Assembly (NCBI GenBank): GCA_024180945.1
Contig: JAKSGN010000035.1
Span: forward strand, 1,426,001 to 1,490,000
DNA length: 64,000 nt
Source of the DNA: Macrophomina tecta
Lineage: Eukaryota > Ascomycota > Dothideomycetes > Botryosphaeriales > Botryosphaeriaceae
Direction: 5' to 3'
This document shows, one piece after another, positions 22,901-32,589 of this stretch. The position numbers and the translations under genes were made by a program. Below the pieces are notes generated by a model that saw nothing but the letters and a program-made list of their open reading frames with translations, was not told where the DNA came from and did not search any database. Position 1 is the stretch's first letter. Each line of letters begins with the position of its first letter.

Positions 22901-25379
22901 ATTAAAGGTTGTCGACCAAATACGGTGGACTTGATGTGTTGATGTCAATGTGCCTTGCGGGCAGGAGGGGAATCTTGTCGAAGGCTTACATAGCGGCCTA
23001 GTACGCTTTAAATACCTATGGAGAATAAAGGAGCAGAAAGCCTCATCTACAAGACGCCTGCATAAGTGAGGGACTAGTGGCGATCAACTACCATCGATCA
23101 TGAAGCAGAGTATGCTCTAATTCTGTTCGGATCGAGGAGCTTTTTTTTTTTTTTTTTTTTTAACACTTACCAACTGAGGGGTGAGACTAGCAAGAATCGT
23201 ACGATTTTTCAAAGTGGCGTTCCATGCGTTCAAGCAATCCCAGACAAACCTGAAAATCTTCATCTCCAAGTCCCCTTTCTCCAGCCAATCAGGGCAGAAA
23301 TTGGCTGGTCTGCTTTCTATGTTGGATTTATAGATTTTTACGCCGAGACAATCGTTTCTATACGCCCTTCACAGCATACCTTTAAGCAACGCCCCTGAAC
23401 CACGCTTAATATATGTGTCTTGGCTTAACGCCCAATCATCGTCTGGCCCTGGTTTGTTCAGTTTTTTGTGTCGGAATGCTATTGGTGTATTGGTTTGAGT
23501 GTGATGCTATTACCGCCTTGCTATGCGCATTCAAATGCAGGACATGATAAGTGTGGGCTAAATACTAGCGGGTCACTGCGGGCAGAGACAGGCTTTGGGT
23601 GACGGGAGTTCCGCGCTTCAAAAAGCGGTGTGAAATATTTAAAGGATTGCCGCAGGTCTACAATTCAGCGCCTGGAAGCTCACATCTGTTTCAGAGGCAC
23701 GAAAACTCCGTGAGCGATGGTTTTCTGCTCTGTGAGTGGAAGCAGGTGCGGCTTCTGTTTGCAATCGAGCCGAACTTGTGATCAGCACCGCGATTGGACT
23801 GGAGTACACAAAGTTTCGGAGTGTATATATGGTCCAGGCCAAATGAAACGGCCTTTATCCCCAAAATCTGGTGTCAGTTGCGGTATGGTCGTACACAAAA
23901 TTTTCACTCTGTAGACATCGCACCCTTAGGCATATAAGCTTTCCGTTAATTGAATTCAAATAGTACCGCGACTACGGAATTCCCTATGTGCCCTTCTTCG
24001 AAATCCAAATACAACATAATGTGTTAGTGTATCCTTCGGAAAGTTGAAGATTCGGCAAAATGGCTCCCCATTGTAAGGAAGCTTGCTGTGGCGTCGAATC
24101 AAGAAAGGTTTGGGTGTCCCACAAGCACTTGGAGAATAGTAATCATTGCGGGACTGCGTTTTTCCTTCTCGCTGGTTCTCTTGCCGATGTGCCCCGAATC
24201 CTTCGTCCCAGCTCCTTGGGCAGGGTCCGGGCCACCTGAGCACCGCAACCTGATATTGACCCCTCAGCCAGCCGCATTACTCCCCAAAGAGAAGCCCAGA
24301 ACTTTCCGCGCGCTAGTTTGAGGTATTAACTTGCTGGTTAGGCGTGGGGTTTCTCCCAAGTCCATGGCTCGGGACTCTAGTTTTTGTTACGCGTCGCATT
24401 TTGTGAAACAGTGAAAGGTGCTTCTCCCGGAGCCGAGGGAGAAGAGAAGTGCATTCGAATAAAAATTTTAGCTAAGTGAATAAGGTCTTCGCGGATTTGG
24501 GAAGGAAAGAGAGATTTTATTCTTCAAGCGTTGCATTCTTCCTCTCGCGCAAGACGGACGAATAACAAAGGGCAGAATATTCAGCTCCGAGGTAGCGCTA
24601 ACTGGGAACGAAAGTGCCATACTGTGGCGCCTAAGGATGGCGAGGCTAGGATTCCGGATAACTCGGCCCTCAAAAGCTTAACCGCCTAGAATAGCAATCC
24701 CTGCCGGTTTCGAGCAGGACATATTTCCGGTTTACTTGATCAGCGTATCGGAAGTCACCCACGCATAACCTTATTAATCCAAGGAGAGCGCAGCTGATCT
24801 AACCTGCCAACGTAGATCCTCAAGCCATCCTCCGTCCCGCGTTCTCTCAGCCCCAATACCGCAATCATTGAGCCACTTGACTTATGATCCCACGGTAGAC
24901 TCCGCTCCGCTACACTATGCGAGCATTTCACGCTGCTCTCTTCAACATTATCCCGAAGGAAGCTGATGTGACCGTGGAGGAGGACATTATTAAACTCTTT
25001 GATGGTTTTAGACAGGTGGTATTAATGCTTGGTTTTATGGCCATGAATTTGCGGCTGATCGGACGTTGAAGTAATGAACTGTTTAATGTCGCCTTCCTGA
25101 GCGAAGGTAGCGACAATATCCACCTGATTTGCCGCTGAACCAATCTTGGTGAGTTGTAATATGTATCAGAACTCAAACAGTGATGTAAATGTTCGGAAGA
25201 TGGCCTCCTTATTGTATTATATAGTGATGTAGCTAGAGAGTTGAATTCATTTCTTCCTGATATAGCTCCATTACTGGTCTATGCGGGGCTGGCTACCTCC
25301 AGTTATTATACACCAATAGGAACCCCCTTCTCTCTGTCCAGGCATGTCTTCCCTTACCAGTTCTAATTACCGGCAGCGG
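22901..25379. other. AT-rich gene-poor island
   Basis: No supported gene. A run of 21 T lies at 23141-23161, and an inverted repeat with CCAGCCAAT/ATTGGCTGG arms lies near 23281-23308. A minus-strand patch at 25170-24930 has a protein-like frame (NQVDIVATFAQEGDIKQFI) ended by a stop; I could not place it in a family, and it may be a relic. Confidence 0.35.
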
Positions 25380-25975
25380 CTGCTGTAGCAGCCCTACATT
25401 CACTTGCTGGCTTTGTCCCTCTAGTACTCATCCTGGCCGTGATCCGAATCCTGGTGGTGCTCCTAGTTCCTCTTCCTAGCTGTCCTCCTGGATCGTTTCA
25501 CTGGCTAGGCTAAATTTCTTAAGCAGCGTTAGACATAGAAACCAGTCAATTACTACTTCCTGCTTTAAGAAATGAGGGAGTGTTGGTCAGTGTTTCCTGC
25601 CCTTTGGGGTATCTTTGTCCTACCATATTAATAGTAAGGGCAGAAGAGAAGGAAACGATTTAGGGTATGCCTTTGCCAGCCAGATAGGTAGGCAGGGCTG
25701 GGGTGTCCTGGCACCTTGTGTCTAGAGAGGAAATCCTCTAGTCCAATATGCTTAGTGCATAGTGGAGTGGCAAGAGTGCTTTTTTGGCTTAGACGGGTTG
25801 CTGTGGATTCTTATAGTCTTCAGGTTCTACTGCGAGTTCCGGGCTATTTCGGCTTCCTTGGCTGGTCTGCTTTGTCCGTATCTCCTTCCGCTCGCTCTTG
25901 CTTGCTATGCGTAGTCTCGCTTGCTCTGGGATTTTTTTTTTTATTATAGATAGCTGAGAAACTCTTTCCTCTATA
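25380..25975 (-). mobile_element. decayed C-terminal end of a Tad1-like LINE retrotransposon
   Basis: On the minus strand from about 25800 the frame reads TKHIGLEDFLSRHKVPGHPS and then GWQRHTLNRFLLFCP. This is the pattern after the reverse transcriptase/RNase H part of fungal non-LTR elements: a [T/K]xxIGLxxFLxxxxVPG block, then a degenerate CxCG...H...CP zinc-knuckle-like end in which the first cysteines are lost. After an in-frame TAA and a frameshift, VVIDWFLCLTLLKKFSLASE continues the usual C-terminus, again followed by a stop. Further stops lie upstream. The reverse transcriptase core is absent, and the piece ends next to the monooxygenase gene at 25983. It is dead and truncated. Confidence 0.7.
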
Positions 25976-25982
25976 ACTAATC

Positions 25983-28090
25983 TTAAATTAGGATATCAGA
26001 AAGCATCTTATTTAGATCTTCCAAGTCTTCGAGTCCTCCAGTGTACATAACATGTCCATCTGGACGGACGACGACTATGCAACCTTCCAGTCTGTCGACA
26101 CCGTAGGCCTGATATGCTGTTCCGAGCTCTCCGACGTATGGGACATTGTCAGCAAACACATTCGATTTGGAATGCGTGGAAAGCGTTGAAGGTAATTTGC
26201 ACAATCGCACGTCCTCTCGTCTTGAACTGTGTAACATGAGAATATCAAATATACCTCCAGAATCTTGAATCCAAGACGACTGCGGTAAAGCAAGCGATCG
26301 TCCGAGTGCCTCGACTCGCCTTAGCTGTTCCGGGCGAGCGATGTCTCCCGCAAAGACCACAAGCCGATACTTGCCATCACTAGGGAAACATTCCTGGAAC
26401 TGCAAAGGGCGGCCGCTGTCTTGCTCGACGACCTGCTGGGACGGAAACCGCCTTCCCACGGTGATATGTTGAGCGAAATTCTGTTTGCTCACGATATTGG
26501 CGCCAGGCTTCGCAACGATCATGCTGGGACCGTACTCGATGGACGCGCAGCTGGTGAACGGAAGTGCCTCTGTAAAAGCCTTTTTAATAGCTTCACCGTT
26601 CGTGAAGTTTGAGGACAAATCTTCATCAAAGGAGAGGAGTTGCTGGGCCACGTCGCGACGTTCCATCTCATACGTCTTCAAGAGCGAAGGTTTGGCAACC
26701 CCTTTGATGACGTGCGCAATCTTCCAGCCGAGGTTATATGCTGGCATCAACATCAGTAAGGCCATCCAGTGGATTGTGTAGGGTGGCTTACTATCTTGGA
26801 GACTGAAGTTCAACCCGATTCCTGCTTTCGGTGAATGCGTATGCACAGCGTCTCCTGCAAGGAAGACCCGCTCATACTTCGAAAAGCGGGTTGCCAACCT
26901 TCGGTTGCTCCGCCAGACCGCAAACCAATCGCAGTGCGAGAAATCGATCCTATAAGGCGCCAGTCCCCTCTGCGCCAATGCGATAATGGTCTCTGGTGAC
27001 ACTTGGCTTCTGTCGATGTCGTCCACCTTGACGCCAACACGGACCATTCCATTCTCCCGCGGAATAATCATCATGGGCCCTTGAGAAGTATCTGCCAATA
27101 CTCTCACTCGCAGCTCGGCTTTTTGGCCTATTAGCTCATTTCAAGCACAAGTTGGGAGCCGAACTCACGGAAGTCGCTGATAGGAGTGATGTCCACAACC
27201 CCATACTGAGGATCCTTGCTTTGCCCAGCAAGCTTGATCCCGACCTGCTCTCGAGTCCAGCTGCGCGCCCCGTCGCAACCGATGACGTACTTTGCGTGGA
27301 CCACCTCTTCCGTTCCCTCCTTGCCGGTGGTGTTCCGCTGCAGGTCTTTTTCGTCGCCTGGATTGATGCCGAAATCGCCCGGCGCGGGAATGGGTACGCT
27401 CAGCTCCCCGGCCATCTCGTCTTCTGTCAGATGCCGGAGCGTCAGGCGGACTGGGTTCGCTTGCGGATTTCCGACGCTCTGCTCGTCGATGTGCAAGCTC
27501 ACTGGCGCCACGCCGCGCTCGACTTGCACGTTGCCGCATTCCTTGATGGCGTCGAGCAGAACGCGCTCGGTTTGGCCTTCGAATGTTAGTTAATGATGGC
27601 CAATAGCGCAGTGCGCATGTCGGCAAACTCACCCTGATTAATGAGGACCTGGTGGAAGCGGCTGAGCCCTGGATAGTACTCGGGAACGGCCCCGACGGGC
27701 TCGATCGCGCCGGTCTCTCCGGTGGCCTGGGTCGCACGGCGTCAGCAAGCTGTCTCCCGAGCAGGAAGCCAAAGGAGCTACGTGCCCAGAAGCTTGTTTC
27801 GAGCAGGTGGGCGCCACGCTTGTAGATGACTTCAGCTATGCCGAAGGAGTCCAAAATCTCAATCGTCCGCGCCTGCAGGCTGTCGGCCTGGCCTTTGAAC
27901 ACTTTCGTTGCCCGCTTGTCCACGATGCGCACGTCGATGCCGCACTTGGCCATCCATAAGGCAGCCATGAGGCTGTGCTCTCCGGTTAGGAAGTGTGTAA
28001 ACAGTCTCAACAGTGGACCGGCGGAACTTACCCCGCAGGGCCGGCGCCAATGATGACGACGTCTGTACTAGACTCCTGACGAAGAGTCAT
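25983..28090 (-). CDS. FAD-dependent phenol 2-monooxygenase-family hydroxylase
   Basis: Flavoprotein aromatic hydroxylase (NADPH + O2, ring hydroxylation, cytosolic). Six exons: 28090-28032, 27972-27782, 27716-27633, 27576-27169, 27127-26792 and 26740-25983, giving 611 residues, the usual length. FAD motif IIGAGPAG at 13-20, then GIDVRIVDKR; the second dinucleotide motif is in YVIGCDGARSWTR; the third is FLAGDAVHTHSP with GIGLNFSLQDTYNLGWK. The C-terminal thioredoxin-like dimer domain contains RLVVFAGD and ends VVVRPDGHVMYTGGLED. Least certain is the 65-nt second intron: the better-looking acceptor ten bases earlier would break the frame, so GGAG/AG is used. The fifth intron is in frame. It is divergent from a Zn2Cys6 gene over 1.15 kb with CGG palindromes, so that regulator probably controls it. 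The substrate is inferred as a phenol or related aromatic. Confidence 0.88.
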
Positions 28091-28249
28091 GGCCTTAGTT
28101 TGGATGGGTTGATTCGCTGTTGTTTTCTGTTTCTTGGTGGCCAGCAGCAGCAGCAGTGCAGCTTTTAAGGTACACACATGTCCATTGAGGATCGGCCGGC
28201 GGGCTACTTTGAGAAAATGAAGCAGAATCAAGCAGGCTCGTGTTACGGA

Positions 28250-28266
28250 GGTGTCTGAGGGACACC
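28250..28266. promoter_or_regulatory. inverted repeat GGTGTC-N5-GACACC
   Basis: Perfect six-base arms with a TGAGG spacer, touching the left side of the CGG-N11-CCG palindrome, about 160 bp upstream of the monooxygenase start. Confidence 0.4.
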
Positions 28267-28289
28267 TTCGGATGTTAAATATCCGAAGG
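28265..28289. promoter_or_regulatory. CGG-N11-CCG palindrome (candidate Zn2Cys6 operator)
   Basis: Perfect nine-base arms CCTTCGGAT and ATCCGAAGG around a seven-base spacer. The CGG (28269-28271) and CCG (28283-28285) are exactly eleven bases apart, the spacing recognised by Gal4-type dimers. It lies 175-200 bp upstream of the monooxygenase ATG, in the promoter shared with a Zn2Cys6 gene. Which factor binds is inference. Confidence 0.6.
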
Positions 28290-28299
28290 AGCACGAAGA

Positions 28300-28314
28300 C
28301 TTCGGAAGCCGAAG
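28300..28314. promoter_or_regulatory. second palindrome CTTCGG-AAG-CCGAAG (CGG-N3-CCG)
   Basis: Perfect six-base arms. It shares the CTTCGG half with the neighbouring CGG-N11-CCG site only 11 bp away, so the two may form a composite operator. Confidence 0.5.
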
Positions 28315-29240
28315 AGAGGCCCCGGCCGGCCTCACGTCTCGCATAACTGTATATGAACTGAAGGGGTTTCTGGGAGCCTTAATGAAAGCAAGTCTGGTGG
28401 GGCCTTTCCGCATCAGTGCATTATCAGAAAGCTGCTTAGCTGGGTTAGCGCGGGGTGGCACGAGACCTGAGATAGAAGCTGTCTAGGCGGCGTACGCCAA
28501 GCTATATCAGAATCCCGGTCGATTTGAGGCCCAGCACGCTGTATACAAGGAAGCCATTCCTCCATCCGTCCTCTTCAACGATGTGAAACATGGATATAAC
28601 ATAGATGTACCCTCTATGTAGTCTTCGTTAAGACCATGTCTTAAATGCTACGTGAAAAAGGGAACTAGTTACCTTTAAAAAGAATTAAGCTTAATGGCGA
28701 CACACTTTTAGCATCTAGAAACTTAATAACTTCTAGTTTTGGGCATCGCATTAGAACTTACGAGCCCGCCGTGGTCGGGATATACAGGTGCGGGTTTTCT
28801 GATCTTTGATGGCTTTCGGGGAGTCCGGGTGACTGGTGTGGGCAGATGACCGGCGGAACACATCAACCGTTGCCGGTCCGTGAGTAGTTCTACGGTTGGG
28901 GTTGAGGCTCGGAACTCGGATGTAACGTGCCGGGGCGTTTGAGGCAATATCCGAGTGACCTCGTGCGGACAGAACAAGAGCCCAGCGCATTTGGAGCGCT
29001 GACCACACAGACTAGAGCGCACCAGGAGGCTCACGGAACATCCCTGCGGCATATGCTGGGGTCCAGAAGCCAGTTTGTTTTGTGCTATCTTTACACAGCG
29101 GTGCCCAAGTGGATGAACGAGGAAACACAGCGGCCGACAAAAGAAGCGCAGATTGGCGCCTGCCCCCACTGTTGGCGAACCTTTCTCCGAGCGTTCCGCC
29201 GTGCTGTCAATACACCGCGCCCGCACCATCCTCACCTCTC
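28315..29240. other. remainder of the divergent promoter
   Basis: Space between the monooxygenase and regulator genes. AT-rich around 28590-28740 and GC-richer toward the regulator start. No other dyad as strong as those at 28250-28314 was noticed, and no coding signal. Confidence 0.4.
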
Positions 29241-32151
29241 ATGAGCCCGCAGCGGTTAGCCATGCCTCCGCAAGCTCGCCTCAGACAGCCAGTGGCGTGC
29301 GTGTCCTGCCGTGAGAAGAAAGTAAAATGTGCGCGCTCATTGCCTTCACACCGGTGCTTGATGGACTTATAAGCGGGAACAGGTGACGGCCAGCGCCCGT
29401 GCGCGCACTGCAAGGTATCCCGTCGCTCCCCCCGCGCAGGCTAGCAGGACGCTTACGGCGAATAGAGACATGACTGGGAATGCGTCTTTCCTGAGCGTTC
29501 GAGGAAGAGAAGGCGGCTGGCTATCGACCCAGGTCTGCGACCGGCGCGGACATTAGCGTTCCGTCTGGCTGACAACGACGTCAGACGTTAGCAGACGGTT
29601 GGCGAGAGTGGAAGCCTTCCTGTCCACTCAGACTGCCGAGTCTTCGTTCCACCCCGAGAATGTGCTAGCTACGCCGGCCGACGACCAAGAGTCGGTGCTC
29701 TCCCTGGGTTTGCACAATCAAGAGACTGTAATGTGCTCACCGCCAACGTTGGTGCCAAAATTAACGTAGACGCACAGCTCCAATGGATCGGCCAACCCGG
29801 CTCGCACGCGTCGCCTACTAGATCACCGTCCTTACGACATGGACCCATCCCGTCGAACAAGAAAAGCGATGCAGCCCCATTCGGGGTGCTATCGTCCAAC
29901 CTCTCAGCTGCAACATCAACGCCTCGAGAATGTCCTGTGCCCGCGCTGGCGGCACTTGATTCAGAGACTAGCGAATCCCCTTTTGACCACGAAAGCGGCC
30001 TCATAGAAGAGAATGTGAGTCGACATGCGTGGCGAGTTCTGCGTCGAAAATACTAATGTGCCCATGTCAGGCTACACATGAATACCATGGTAGGCAACCA
30101 GTCAGAAGTTGTGGCATAGCACTAACACCCGCTATCTTAGGTGCCGGCTCGATGTTATCGGTCTTCTCTAAGCTTGGCTGTCAGTGGGTTCTCAAACAAA
30201 CTGGCGCATCAGAGTTCGAGTCATTGGCCAGGTCAATAGCATCTCATACCGTGAGCTGGCTGAAACTCACTGATCCAATTCCTGAGAAGCGCGCTCCCGA
30301 GCCTGACAGGGATACAGCTCTCAAGCTCTCTTCTGGTAACCCTTTTCCCCCCTATTCTCCCTTTGGGACCACACGAGCCCTCCACTGGACGATCTTCGGC
30401 TGACCGGAGAGCATACTAGCGTGTTTTGAGGATAACGTGATGTTCTTCAGCATTGTACATCAGCCTTCTTTCGAGCTTCGGCTGAAGCAATTTTTCGACG
30501 CGCCTGAGTCAAGTCCTGCGGACCCTGGTTGGTATGCACTTCGTCATACTGTGTACGCGTGTGGGAAAAGAAAGCTACTCAAAGACGCTTCGGTGGCCGA
30601 CTTTAAGGAAACACATTCAAGCGCTTTTCCGTATTTTGCAAACGCACTGGCGCGGCATACGGAGATGATATACTACAAGTCATCAATGACGGCTGTGCAA
30701 GCGCTTGCAGCAATGGTAGGTACAGACGTTGAGAAGTTTTGCGGGCGGTCACTTTTTGCATATTGTAGTTGTGCTGAACCAAACCAGGCCCACTACGCCC
30801 AAGCAATTGGAGCACCCACGATCGAGTACGCATTACAATCCAACGCTATGCGGCTGGCTCAATCCAAAGCATTGCACAGGAAGGTCCCTCACAGTGCAGG
30901 CTTGTCGCAGTTCGAGATTCAGCAAAGGAGTCTACTGTTCTGGTCTATGTACGTCCATGAAAAACATATTGCTCACTGGTCTGGACGACCGTCGGTACGT
31001 CGCTTTTAATTTATCTGATTGAAAAATACATGGGTTCCCAATCGGCACCTTAGTCATTTTCAGCTGTTAACATGCTTTATATCTGGTACCAGGCCATGGA
31101 CGACGATTGCATTACATGTCCTCTGCCTGAGCCAACAAGCTCAGGTGACAAGGAAAAGATTCAGTACTTCAACCACCTTGTTCGCTTGACTCAAATCCTC
31201 TCATCCGTCCTGAAATTCCTCTCACATCTAAGGATGCGAGGAATGGATCCTAACTGGCTAATTCGGAGCGTTCAACACTTGAACGCTGAGCTTCGGACAT
31301 GGACAGAGTCTGTTCCTCCACCATGTCGGCCTGAACCTCTCCGGAAAGACTCCTCTGCACTGAACGTTCCTCTGAACCTCATTCTCTACATTAGGTGTAC
31401 TTATTTTGGATTGGTCATCACCTTGAACTCCTCCTTTACACACCCGTGGCTCTTGGATTGGATAGGACACCATGGAAACGCCAGATTCCAGAAACAAATC
31501 GACGAAAGCACAGAGTTAGTCATTAAAGTTTCAAGAGACGCAATACAAGACACTAAGCATATTGACATGGACTTCACCTCCCCCGTGTGGTAAGGCAGCC
31601 GCGGCAGTTTCCGCACAGAATCCCTAGTTTCTTTTGCTAGATCAGATAGCTGACCTATTACAGGCTGGTATTCTACTATCCTCTCGTGGGCCTTATCCAT
31701 CTTTTCGTGCACATTGTAAAATCCCCGCAAGCACCAACGGTTCAACTCGACCTTGCCCTCCTAGACATTATTTCCGGTCATTTCGCTCGGCTGAAGTACA
31801 CTACCTCGTCTACTATAGCTTTTCCATTTGTCAAGGAGCTTTGTCGCTTTGCTGAGCACACTGTCGACCTCAAGTCAACCGAGTCCAGCCGAATCGCCAA
31901 CGATGCTAGCACAATTGCCGAAAGCGCAGCGCAGCCGAAGTACAGCACGCAAGGAACCGTGCCTGGGAGCGATGCCAGAGTTGCTGCCAACAATGCTCCT
32001 GATGTGTCAGAGGTGATGAACCACGCTCCCTTCTATTGATGGCTGAAATTCTAACAAAGTGCCAACACAGACATTGTTCTTTGATATTCTGGACGTGGAT
32101 CTCAATTATGAACCGCTCTATCCCACATACGGAGATGAATTCTTCCTCTGA
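29241..32151 (+). CDS. Zn2Cys6 transcription factor, eleven exons
   Basis: Nuclear regulator of 760 residues. Exons: 29241-29328, 29383-29414, 29466-29532, 29585-29727, 29778-30014, 30071-30089 (19 nt), 30141-30335, 30420-30994, 31093-31589, 31664-32012 and 32071-32151. All ten introns are GT-AG and all phases close. The zinc cluster, assembled from three exons, has Cys 20, 23, 30, 36, 39 and 46, followed by a basic SRKRRRL and a short linker coil (RRLARVEAFL). The fungal-specific middle homology domain starts near residue 240 (FFSIVHQPSFELRLKQFF, WYALRHTVYACG, SNAMRLAQSKALHRK, FWSMYVHEKHIAHWSGRPS, then MDDDCITCPLPEP). The acidic C-terminus (FFDILDVDLNYEPLYPTYGD) looks like an activation region. 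It is divergent from a phenol-hydroxylase-family gene, which is its likely target. The in-frame ATG at 29262 is an alternative start. Confidence 0.88.
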
Positions 32152-32589
32152 GCTCAATCGTCTCACACAGCTAGCAGGATGTACATCGCTTTATATATAT
32201 TCTCCAACTGAGAAATTGGTATTCGCTGCGGGGAGGCTGATCTATATTATTGAAATATTTCTTCTTACAGCCGCCTACAAGATTTTTTCGGTCAATTTTG
32301 CATGAGCTTGTCATGGGCGTAAGACCCGGACCGCAACACATTGCGGCTGAGAAGAGCGGCACGCATCTCACATAATGCCGTGTTTCACTGCTAATTAATT
32401 CTTAGGAAAACAGCCGAGTTCGCTCATCTCTAGCAGATGTTTCCGTTCCCGCTGAAAGCGTTTGACCTGTGTGGATGTACAAGAAAATGAGGTATTTATC
32501 ACGGCCCCTCCTACCGTTCATCACGTCTCGCTTATGCCAGATTTCCACCCCCCAAAGCTCTGCGCCCCGCAAACGCCGCTATCGACCCC
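32152..32589. other. convergent gap between two genes
   Basis: 3' ends of the Zn2Cys6 gene and of the minus-strand C2H2-like gene face each other here. No other feature recognised. Confidence 0.4.

Noticed and set aside
22390..23161. Poly-A/poly-T runs as retrotransposon tails
   Set aside because: One lies inside a normal intron, and neither shows target-site duplications or adjacent element sequence.
24928..25176. Protein-like minus-strand patch in the AT-rich island
   Set aside because: One frame has a plausible helix pattern but is closed by stops on both sides and could not be matched to any family.
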